Source of the DNA: Elusimicrobiaceae bacterium
GTDB taxonomy: Bacteria > Elusimicrobiota > Elusimicrobia > Elusimicrobiales > Elusimicrobiaceae
DNA: 64,000 bases
Reading direction: 5' to 3'
Assembly: GCA_017618215.1 (NCBI GenBank)
Contig: JAFZUQ010000006.1
Location: forward strand, 62,001 to 126,000
Within the stretch, counting starts at the first letter, position 1. The number at the start of each line of letters is the position of its first letter. The position numbers and the translations under genes are program-made. This document shows, one piece after another, positions 1-6,741 of the stretch. Under the pieces are notes generated by a model. The model was not told where the DNA came from, made no database searches, and saw only the letters and a program-made list of their open reading frames with translations.

Positions 1-716
1 AACTGACTATAGCCAACGGTACTGTATCGTCGCAAGGAAGTGCCTATATGGTCTTACCTAAGCTAAACAGTGGAGAACATAAAATTGCCTTTGGTATGAA
101 TGGGGGTAGCATATCCGCATCCAGAACCCAAAATGTAGAAAATCAAACTGCTAACTTTTATATACAAGCAATACAGCACGACGAAAGCGTGATTCCTGTT
201 TTATCCGTATATACCGAAGATTATATAGATCCCTATACTTCAGGATCGGGAGGTGATATATATATTCTAAACATGAAACTTCCTATGACAGCAGCAGGAT
301 CCTATTGGCAACCTGTCAAAATTAAACAAAGTGATGGAACTTACAAAAAATATATCATACTTGTTATTCACCCCGGCGTCGATGGTGACCATCCAAAAGA
401 AGAAGTGTGTTTATGGAGAAATACTGCTAACCCTTCAAATATGGGAAGGTACAGATGGAGAAAACAAACAACCAATTGGGCTGCGGATGGAGGAGGATGG
501 CATGAAACTAGCACTACAACTGTTGGTCCATACGAATGTTATGATACGACACAAACAACATATATCACGAATGGTCATACTTGTGACTGTAGCCAAGATG
601 AGCCACCTAATTCTAATACCGATCCTTGTTGGCCTCACCCCAAAGTCCAATGTGGAATAATAAATGAGAATGATAATAATACTAATCTCCCAGATCCGTT
701 TACCAATGCTTGGTAG
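1..716 (+). CDS. surface or pilin-like protein, 5' truncated by window edge
   Basis: The frame is open from base 3 with no stop before the first ATG at 48, so the gene almost certainly begins outside the window; 237 residues are visible. The visible part is rich in Asn, Thr, Ser, Gly and Tyr, with no membrane segment and a beta-rich look. The last 60 residues hold six cysteines (a Cys near GPYECYD, a CDC pair, then DPCWPHP and VQCG) in a Pro/Asn-rich tail, which suggests disulfide bonding outside the cytoplasm. I do not recognise the family. A type IV pilin-like or other exported protein is a guess; the N-terminus that would show a signal peptide is missing. It ends at a strong terminator shared with the end of lpd. 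Confidence 0.6.
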   Translation, partial: LTIANGTVSSQGSAYMVLPKLNSGEHKIAFGMNGGSISASRTQNVENQTANFYIQAIQHDESVIPVLSVYTEDYIDPYTSGSGGDIYILNMKLPMTAAGSYWQPVKIKQSDGTYKKYIILVIHPGVDGDHPKEEVCLWRNTANPSNMGRYRWRKQTTNWAADGGGWHETSTTTVGPYECYDTTQTTYITNGHTCDCSQDEPPNSNTDPCWPHPKVQCGIINENDNNTNLPDPFTNAW

Positions 717-730
717 TTATTTTAGTTCAT

Positions 731-2080
731 TTAACGGCCGCTCTTTTGAGCGGCCTCTTTTATTATTTCGGAAATTGTAGGATGGGCAAAGACAGTATTT
801 GCAAGGTCAGTGACGGACAATCCGCATTTAATGGCTAGCAAAACAATATGAATTATTTCCCCGGCATTCGGTGCTACTATTTGGGCACCCAGTATTTTGC
901 CGGTTTTTGTGTCTTCAACAAGTTGGGTAAAACCATCGCTATCGCCTTGTGCTAAAGCGCGGCCGTTTGCAAGAAGGAATGATTTTTTTACTACCGCTTC
1001 AAAACCTTTGGCACGGGCCTCTGTTATACTTAAACCGATATTTGCAGCCTCCGGCCAAGTATATATGGCTGATGGTATTAAACTATTATTATAAACTAAA
1101 TCTTGGCCCATTATGCGTGCCGCAACAACTTCGCCTTGCGCGGTAGCGGCATGCGCAAGCTGGCATAAATTATTAACATCACCAATAGCATAAATATTGG
1201 GTTTGATTTCTAAAGTTTCCGGATTTACTTGTAAAGGCAAGGTAATACCTGCGGCATCTAAATTCAATTCTTCTACATTTGCGCGGCGGCCAAGTGCTGC
1301 TAAAATTTCTTCACAAACGATTTCCTGCCCGTTATCAAGTAAAATTGTTTTTCGATTATTGTCTATTTTAATTTCTTTTGCCGCAGTTCCTGTAAATATT
1401 TTTACACCGCGCTTTATTAGTATTTGTTTTAAGGTGCGGCGTATTGTTTCTTCTTCTTTAGGCAAGATATCTGCTTGCATTTCAATAATTGTTACTTGAA
1501 CGCCCAAAGCCTGCATTAAACAGGCAAATTCGCAAGCAATAACACCGCCACCTAAAATTGCTAAAGTTGCGGGTAATTTTTCTAAATTAAAAATTGTAGA
1601 ATTATCGTAAATTTTACCCTTGATACTTTCAAATTGTTTAGGAAAAAATGCCCTTGAACCTGTGGCAATAACAATGTCATCAAAGGTTAAATTTTGCCCC
1701 CCCACCTCAAGTGTATTTGCAGAAGTAAATTTTGCTTTACCTTTGATAATTTTGACTTTTGCCGCTTCAAGCATTTTTAAAATACCCGAGCGTAGTTTTA
1801 AAATTGTTGCTTTTCTTTGTTCCTGAAGTTTAGCAAAAGATAATGTTTTAAAATATTCTTCCCCTAAAGCAGGGTTTGAAGAATATTTTTCAAGCTCCTT
1901 AACTAAACTGAAATGATGGGCGCCCGCAAGCAAGGCTTTAGACGGTATACAACCGCAATTTAAACATACGCCGCCAAGTTCGCCGCTTTCAATTAAAGTA
2001 ACTTGTGCGCCGAGTTTCGCCGCCTTCAAGGCACAAGGGTATCCGGCCGGGCCGGCACCGATTATTGCGATATTTTTCAT
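731..2080 (-). CDS. lpd: dihydrolipoyl dehydrogenase-like flavoprotein
   Basis: Class I pyridine nucleotide-disulfide oxidoreductase of 449 residues, the usual length for lipoamide dehydrogenase. An FAD-binding GAGPAG motif lies at residues 8-13, the redox loop CLNCGC at 39-44, a second nucleotide-binding GGGVIACE motif near 175, and the C-terminal HPTISE motif supplies the catalytic pair His433/Glu438. The family oxidises dihydrolipoamide with NAD+ in 2-oxoacid dehydrogenases or the glycine cleavage system, but no E1, E2 or H-protein gene is nearby. The start codon overlaps the nrdG stop as TAATG, so it is translated with the anaerobic ribonucleotide reductase genes. The loop has Cys42 where CLNVGC is usual, giving three cysteines. 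A role as disulfide reductant for the reductase is possible but inferred. Confidence 0.9.
   Translation of the reverse strand: MKNIAIIGAGPAGYPCALKAAKLGAQVTLIESGELGGVCLNCGCIPSKALLAGAHHFSLVKELEKYSSNPALGEEYFKTLSFAKLQEQRKATILKLRSGILKMLEAAKVKIIKGKAKFTSANTLEVGGQNLTFDDIVIATGSRAFFPKQFESIKGKIYDNSTIFNLEKLPATLAILGGGVIACEFACLMQALGVQVTIIEMQADILPKEEETIRRTLKQILIKRGVKIFTGTAAKEIKIDNNRKTILLDNGQEIVCEEILAALGRRANVEELNLDAAGITLPLQVNPETLEIKPNIYAIGDVNNLCQLAHAATAQGEVVAARIMGQDLVYNNSLIPSAIYTWPEAANIGLSITEARAKGFEAVVKKSFLLANGRALAQGDSDGFTQLVEDTKTGKILGAQIVAPNAGEIIHIVLLAIKCGLSVTDLANTVFAHPTISEIIKEAAQKSGR
736..761 (+). terminator. intrinsic terminator for the pilin-like gene, inside the lpd 3' end
   Basis: GGCCGCTC (736-743), loop TTTT, GAGCGGCC (748-755), then TCTTTT. 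The eight-pair GC-rich stem followed by a T-rich run works on the plus strand. The same bases encode the last residues of the convergent lpd gene on the minus strand. In the minus direction the stem is followed by A-rich sequence, so it should not terminate lpd. Confidence 0.8.
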
Positions 2081-2697
2081 TAAATCGCATGCTCCAATTT
2101 TAAAGTTGGTTTGATTTCGTTAACAGGTAAACATTCCTGAAGTTTAAATTTACTGACGTCAGGGCACATTGATTTGATAATATCAAGGTCGGCATCATTT
2201 AACACTTCTTTATAATACGTAGTCCTAAACTGGTAGTCAATACCGCTGTTAATAATTAAAGACATTGTTTCTTTAACTTTGTCTATATCGACGGGGCCAC
2301 ATACTAAATGGTATTTTTCAAAGGGGGCTTTGATATCCATGGCAATAAAATCAACCAAATGTTCATTAATAAGTTCCCTTACCATCTGGGGATTTGTACC
2401 GTTGGTATCAAGTTTGATTTTGTATCCGAAAGATTTAACTTTTACAATAAAGTTTTTGAGATCTGCTTGCAAGGTAGGTTCCCCACCTGTAATGACGAGA
2501 CCTTCCAAACAGTTTTTACGTTTTTCTAAGTAGTATAATATTTCTTCTTCATCGTAAGAAGTATTCGCGGAAATAGGCAGAAGTTCCGGGTTATGACAAT
2601 ACTTACACCTGATATTACAACCCTGCGTAAAAACTATTGCCGAGATATAACCCGGAAAATCTATCATAGAAAACTTGAGAAGCCCACCTATTTTCAC
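2080..2697 (-). CDS. nrdG: anaerobic ribonucleotide reductase activating enzyme (radical SAM)
   Basis: Radical SAM protein of 205 residues. The CxxxCxxC motif at Cys27, Cys31 and Cys34 (CNIRCKYC) binds the [4Fe-4S] cluster that cleaves S-adenosylmethionine; GGEP follows near residue 70. The N-terminus (KIGGLLKFSMIDFPG) is typical of the NrdG2-type activase of class III reductases. Its job is to place the glycyl radical on NrdD, here presumably on the separate 74-residue protein encoded 25 bases upstream. It starts with GTG, preceded by AGGCGG eight bases away. The stop overlaps the lpd start by one base. A pyruvate formate-lyase activase is less likely given the neighbours. Confidence 0.92.
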   Translation of the reverse strand: MKIGGLLKFSMIDFPGYISAIVFTQGCNIRCKYCHNPELLPISANTSYDEEEILYYLEKRKNCLEGLVITGGEPTLQADLKNFIVKVKSFGYKIKLDTNGTNPQMVRELINEHLVDFIAMDIKAPFEKYHLVCGPVDIDKVKETMSLIINSGIDYQFRTTYYKEVLNDADLDIIKSMCPDVSKFKLQECLPVNEIKPTLKLEHAI

Positions 2698-2722
2698 TGC
2701 AAAAACCGCCTACTACTAAAAA

Positions 2723-2947
2723 CTATTTATCGCTTGAACATTCACAACCGCAATTGCAGCCACCTGCCATCTTAATATTCTTACGCATTGCGAATTCTTC
2801 TTTTTTACCTTTGTTCCAATTTTGAACAGGCCTTAAATAACCAACTACCCTTGAGTACACTTCGCAATTTGTGCCTTTTGTGTTCTCTTTAGCTGCTTTA
2901 AGTTCTGTAATTTTATTTTCAATATTTTTTCTTTCTTGTGCGGTCAT
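2723..2947 (-). CDS. stand-alone glycyl radical subunit of class III ribonucleotide reductase
   Basis: A 74-residue protein whose centre (CEVYSRVVGYLRPV then QNWNKGKKEEF, residues 28-51) matches the glycyl radical loop found at the C-terminus of NrdD. Gly36 would carry the radical. Residues 5-24 (ERKNIENKITELKAAKEN) should form a helix. The tail GGCNCGCEC has cysteines at 64, 66, 68 and 70. The upstream nrdD gene lacks this motif and stops right after its zinc ribbon, so the two chains together make one complete NrdD. A strong SD (GGAGGAAGG) sits five bases before the ATG, so it is translated on its own. The alternative, a GrcA-like spare part that repairs a damaged enzyme, does not fit because NrdD here has no radical site of its own. 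Confidence 0.88.
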   Translation of the reverse strand: MTAQERKNIENKITELKAAKENTKGTNCEVYSRVVGYLRPVQNWNKGKKEEFAMRKNIKMAGGCNCGCECSSDK

Positions 2948-3030
2948 AAACCTTCCTCCAAATTGTTCTTTATATTATTTTTGCAAATTATTTTGCATTG
3001 TGCAAGACCCAATTTTTTATAGGTCCTTTT

Positions 3031-3052
3031 TTTTCTTGACAAATCAAGAAAA
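3031..3052 (-). other. AT-rich hairpin between nrdD and the glycyl radical gene
   Basis: TTTTCTTGA (3031-3039), loop CAAA, TCAAGAAAA (3044-3052): a nine-pair inverted repeat three bases after the nrdD stop. No T-run follows on the minus strand, so it is not a standard terminator. It could stabilise the upstream message or be an RNA processing site that sets the ratio of the two subunits. Function is inferred. Confidence 0.5.
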
Positions 3053-3054
3053 AG

Positions 3055-5115
3055 TTATTTGCTATACAATTGCTCCTCTAAGAGTGCAATTTGTTTGTCT
3101 ATAGCTTCAATTTTTTCCGCCTTACATTTGGGGCACTCAAAATGTTCCCCTTCTATATACCCACATTTGGGGCATACACTAAATGTCGGCGTAATAGAAA
3201 AGTAAGGAAGTTGGTACCCTTCGCAAACTTTCTTAATGAATTTTTTAAGAGCTTCCGTATCTTTAATACGTTCACCCATAAAAATGTGTAAGACTGTTCC
3301 GCCTGTGTATTTGGCCTGGATTTCGTCTTGTAAATCTAACAACTCAAAAATATCATCGGTAAAGTTAACTGGCAACTGGCTTGAGTTCGTATAAAACGGC
3401 GGGCGGCCGGCATTTGCTTGCTCATTATCGGAAACAATAATATCAGGATATTTTTCCCTGTCAAGCTTAGCAAGACGGTAAGAAGTCCCTTCCGCAGGTG
3501 TTGCTTCTAAGTTATAATTATTGCCCGTTTCCTTTTGGAATTCTATAAGTTTTGCACGCATAAAATTCATAACTTTTACACCGAAAGCACGGCCCTTTTC
3601 GGAACCTATATTTTCCCCAAACAAGTTAAGGCAGCATTCATTTAAACCGACAATACCGATTGTGGAAAAATGGTTCTTCCAATATTCGTTAAAGCGTTGT
3701 TTTACACTCCTTAAATAGAAGCTCATGTAAGGATATAAGTTTGCAGCAGTAAAGCGTTCAATAACTTTACGTTTAATTTCCAAACTGAGTTTAGCTGTTT
3801 CCATACGGTCTGTTAAATTATTGAAAAATTCTTCTTCCGTTGAAGAAATATAACCTAAACGCGGCATATTAATAGTTACAACACCGATAGAACCTGTCAA
3901 AGGTGCTGAACCGAATAATCCGCCGCCGCGCCTATTAAGTTCCCTATTGTCAATGCGTAAACGACAGCACATTGAGCGGGCATCTTCCGGGTTCATATCG
4001 GAATTTACAAAGTTTGCAAAGTAAGGTATACCATATTTTGCCGTAATATCCCAAAGAGGTTGGTAAGACGGGTTATCCCAGTCAAAATCCTTTGTAATAT
4101 TGTAGGTAGGTATCGGGAAAGTAAAAACACGGCCTTTTGCATCACCGTCAAGCATAAGTTCCAAAAATGCTTTATTGAACATATCCATTTCTTTTTGGAA
4201 TTCACCGTATTTCCTATCTTGAATTTTACCCCCGATGATTACCCCTTGATTCTTATAATAAGAAGGAACATTTAAGTCTAAAGTGACATTAGTGAACGGT
4301 GTTTGGAAACCAACTCTTGTAGGAACGTTTACGTTGAATAAAAATTCCTGCAAAGCTTGTTTCACTTCAGCATAACTTAACTTATCATATGCGATAAAAG
4401 GGGCAAGCAAAGTATCAAAGTTTGAAAATGCCTGCGCACCGGCGCTTTCCCCTTGCAAAGTATAGAAAAAATTTACGACTTGACCCAAGGCAGTCCTGAA
4501 ATGCTTTGCCGGTTTTGATTCAGCTTTACCGACAACCCCTCGAAAGCCGCTGATAAGCAAATCTTGTAAATCCCAGCCTACACAATATGCACCGAGCAAA
4601 CCTAAATCGTGCAAATGGAAATCACCGGACAAATGCATATTTTTTACTTTTTCCGGGTAAATTTTATTTAACCAATAAATCTTTGTAATTTCAGAGGATA
4701 CATAATTGTTTAAGCCCTGCAAAGAATAACCCATGTTACTGTTTTCATTAACTTGCCAGTCAAGGCGCTGCAAATATTGATCAACAAGTTCAACATTGAA
4801 TTTTGAGGAAATTTCCCTGACTTTAGCCCTTTGATCCCTGTACAAAATATATGCTTTAGCGGTTTTATGAAAGGTTGAATTAATTAAAACGTCTTCAACA
4901 ATATCTTGTATATTTTCAACGCTGGGGGTTGTTTCAGAATAAAGTTGTTGGACTATATTGATAACGCGGATAGTCAATTTTTTAGCGGTTTCGGCATCAA
5001 ATTCACCGGTGCTTTGGCCCGCTTTTAAAATTGCATTGGTAATTTTTTTTGCTTCAAAAGGTTGATTTAAACCGTCGCGTTTAACTACGTTCAGTAAGAT
5101 TTCATTGTTTTGCAT
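3055..5115 (-). CDS. nrdD: anaerobic ribonucleoside-triphosphate reductase large chain, lacking its glycyl radical domain
   Basis: Class III ribonucleotide reductase, 686 residues, reducing ribonucleotides to deoxyribonucleotides without oxygen. Residues 1-100 form an ATP-cone (VKRDGLNQPFEAKKI near the start), the allosteric domain. The barrel follows, with CCRLRIDNREL near 372 and GLNECCLNLFG near 490. The C-terminus carries a zinc ribbon (CPKCGY then CPKCKAE). A full NrdD continues into a glycyl radical loop (RVxGY); this chain instead ends with the helix-like IEAIDKQIALLEEQLYSK and a stop. The missing loop is encoded by the next gene. The start has an SD (GAGGAAAAAATT before ATG). The promoter is the extended -10 at 5202-5210. 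Confidence 0.95.
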   Translation of the reverse strand: MQNNEILLNVVKRDGLNQPFEAKKITNAILKAGQSTGEFDAETAKKLTIRVINIVQQLYSETTPSVENIQDIVEDVLINSTFHKTAKAYILYRDQRAKVREISSKFNVELVDQYLQRLDWQVNENSNMGYSLQGLNNYVSSEITKIYWLNKIYPEKVKNMHLSGDFHLHDLGLLGAYCVGWDLQDLLISGFRGVVGKAESKPAKHFRTALGQVVNFFYTLQGESAGAQAFSNFDTLLAPFIAYDKLSYAEVKQALQEFLFNVNVPTRVGFQTPFTNVTLDLNVPSYYKNQGVIIGGKIQDRKYGEFQKEMDMFNKAFLELMLDGDAKGRVFTFPIPTYNITKDFDWDNPSYQPLWDITAKYGIPYFANFVNSDMNPEDARSMCCRLRIDNRELNRRGGGLFGSAPLTGSIGVVTINMPRLGYISSTEEEFFNNLTDRMETAKLSLEIKRKVIERFTAANLYPYMSFYLRSVKQRFNEYWKNHFSTIGIVGLNECCLNLFGENIGSEKGRAFGVKVMNFMRAKLIEFQKETGNNYNLEATPAEGTSYRLAKLDREKYPDIIVSDNEQANAGRPPFYTNSSQLPVNFTDDIFELLDLQDEIQAKYTGGTVLHIFMGERIKDTEALKKFIKKVCEGYQLPYFSITPTFSVCPKCGYIEGEHFECPKCKAEKIEAIDKQIALLEEQLYSK

Positions 5116-5152
5116 AATTTTTTCCTCTGTTTTAAGTTTGAAGAAGTCTAAT

Positions 5153-5168
5153 CCCCCTAAAACAGGGG
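5153..5168 (-). other. leader hairpin upstream of nrdD
   Basis: CCCCCT (5153-5158) and AGGGG (5164-5168) around loop AAAAC form a five-pair GC-rich stem in the 5' untranslated region of nrdD, about 30 bases from the presumed transcription start. It may be a simple stability element. No known riboswitch motif and no clear NrdR box were seen. Confidence 0.4.
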
Positions 5169-5201
5169 AAAATTAACACTGCTTCTTATGTGAGTAAGTA
5201 A

Positions 5202-5230
5202 ATTGTAGCATAACTTTTGGCAAAATGTAA
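5202..5230 (-). promoter_or_regulatory. predicted nrdD promoter (extended -10)
   Basis: On the minus strand TGC precedes TACAAT (5207-5202), an extended -10. A weak -35 (TTACAT, 5230-5225) lies 17 bases upstream. It gives a leader of about 80 bases, consistent with the SD at the nrdD start. Confidence 0.55.
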
Positions 5231-5286
5231 AATCACGAGGGAAAATTGGACTTGACAAAGGTCGCAAGAAATATTTTTATCGTCGT

Positions 5287-5328
5287 AAAAAACAAACCTG
5301 TCCACAAGTTAACAATTGTGGACAGGTT
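5287..5328 (-). terminator. intrinsic terminator of the phoH-like gene
   Basis: A perfect 13-pair stem, AACCTGTCCACAA (5295-5307) with TTGTGGACAGGTT (5316-5328), and an eight-base loop. On the minus strand it is followed by TGTTTTTT. It lies about 40 bases after the stop of the PhoH-like gene and separates it from nrdD. Confidence 0.85.
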
Positions 5329-5367
5329 GTGCATAACTTAGCCAAATTTGTGTAAAATTCAGCGTTT

Positions 5368-6684
5368 TTAGAGAAGTTTTCCGGCCAAATCTGCCAAGGT
5401 GCTTCTCTCCGTTTTTGTAAATGTTATATGTCCGTAATTCTTTTGGCCCTTAAAACGTTCTACCAAATAGGTTAAACCGTTGGATTCCGTATCCAAGTAA
5501 GGAGTATCAATTTGGTATGGATCCCCGGTTACAACCACTTTAGTACCTTCACCGGCACGGGATAAAATGGTTTTTATTTCGTGCGGAGTGAGGTTTTGGG
5601 CATCGTCAACAATCATATACTGTTTTGGTAATGTGCGCCCGCGGATATGGGAAACTGATGCAATTTCAAGTTTACCGCTGCTGGTTAAGTAACGAACTTC
5701 TTCTTCCCCTTCTTCCGGGTTCTTTTTACCGGCGAGGAAACTTAAATTATCGTAAATTGCGCCCATCCATGCATCGAGTTTTTCTTCCATAGTACCCGGT
5801 AAAAAGCCAAGATCACGCCCAACGGGAACAATCGGTCTGCAAACAAGGAGCCTTCTGTAATTTTCGTCATCAAAAGTTCTTTTTAAGCCGGTTGCCAAAG
5901 TGATTAAAGTTTTACCTGTACCCGCAGAACCGACAAGCGTAACTAAATCAATCCTGTCATCAAGCAAAAGTTCCATGGCAAAACGCTGTTCTTTGTTTAA
6001 GGGTTTTATACCCCAAGCAACAGGTTCTTGATTTGAAAGAGGTTTCAAGAATTTACCATCAAGTGTAACACGCCCGACAGCCGATTTTTTAGAACCGTCG
6101 TCACTTTTTAAAATTAAAAATTCATTTGGATAATAAGTACCTTTCAAAGCGAGTTCTTTTTTAGCATAAAATTCATCAATTTTATTTGCCGGGACTTCTA
6201 TTTCCTGTGAACCTAAATAAAGTTCGTCATATTTAATTTTATCTGCATTATAATCCTGGGCTTCAACACCGATAGCTTCCGCTTTAATACGCAAATTAGT
6301 ATCTTTTGAAACAATAATAACAGGTTTTTTTGCAGTTTTATTTTCCTGTTCCCTAAAATAACAATAAGCGACATTTAAAATTTCATTATCCGCTTTATCA
6401 AAAGAAATTTGGGAAGGCAGTTTGTTTTCTTTAGGGAATTCAACTTTTAGTACACCGCCATTATCAAGTTTAACACCTTTACCGAGTTTCCCTTTTTTAC
6501 GTAAGGCATCAAGTTCCCTTGCAATCAAACGGGCATTCTTGCCACGTTCATCGGAAGATGTTTTAAAATTATCAAGTTCTTCAATGACAACCATTGGAAT
6601 AATGATTTCATTATCACCAAAATGTTTAATGGCGTTTGGATCGTGTAAAAGCACATTTGTATCCAAGATATAATACTTTTTCAT
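5368..6684 (-). CDS. PIN domain-PhoH family ATPase (PhoH2/YlaK type)
   Basis: 438 residues in two domains. The N-terminal PIN nuclease domain (1-150) has the acidic residues Asp8 (LDTNVLLHDP), Glu35/36 (EELDNF) and Asp128 (SKDTNLR). A short linker leads to the C-terminal PhoH ATPase domain with a Walker A GSAGTGKT at 252-259 and Walker B-like MIVDDAQN near 360. PhoH2 proteins are described as ATP-driven RNA helicase-nucleases, probably acting in RNA turnover; the substrate here is unknown. SD GGAGG precedes the ATG. It is divergent from the GH57 gene across 57 bases and ends at a strong terminator, so it is likely monocistronic. Confidence 0.9.
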   Translation of the reverse strand: MKKYYILDTNVLLHDPNAIKHFGDNEIIIPMVVIEELDNFKTSSDERGKNARLIARELDALRKKGKLGKGVKLDNGGVLKVEFPKENKLPSQISFDKADNEILNVAYCYFREQENKTAKKPVIIVSKDTNLRIKAEAIGVEAQDYNADKIKYDELYLGSQEIEVPANKIDEFYAKKELALKGTYYPNEFLILKSDDGSKKSAVGRVTLDGKFLKPLSNQEPVAWGIKPLNKEQRFAMELLLDDRIDLVTLVGSAGTGKTLITLATGLKRTFDDENYRRLLVCRPIVPVGRDLGFLPGTMEEKLDAWMGAIYDNLSFLAGKKNPEEGEEEVRYLTSSGKLEIASVSHIRGRTLPKQYMIVDDAQNLTPHEIKTILSRAGEGTKVVVTGDPYQIDTPYLDTESNGLTYLVERFKGQKNYGHITFTKTERSTLADLAGKLL

Positions 6685-6706
6685 AAGGCCTCCAACTAAA
6701 TTTTAC

Positions 6707-6735
6707 TTGCGTAAACCTTAAACATATTGTAGCAT
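6707..6735 (+). promoter_or_regulatory. leaderless promoter of the GH57 gene
   Basis: TTGCGT (6707-6712), 17-base spacer, TAGCAT (6730-6735), then six bases and the ATG at 6742. Transcription should begin at or next to the A of ATG. No SD is present. This is one of seven such arrangements in the window. Confidence 0.5.
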
Positions 6736-6741
6736 ATTAAT

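Noticed and set aside
48-50. ATG at 48 as the start of the first gene
   Set aside because: The frame is open to the window edge without a stop and no SD precedes 48, so the gene is more likely truncated.
2948-3054. A frameshift or sequencing error splitting nrdD
   Set aside because: There are 108 bases of noncoding, hairpin-containing sequence and a strong separate SD; no alternative frame joins the two parts.
5252-5280. TTGACA-17-TTTTAT promoter on the plus strand
   Set aside because: No plus-strand gene follows; the nearest downstream genes are on the minus strand and a terminator lies next to it.
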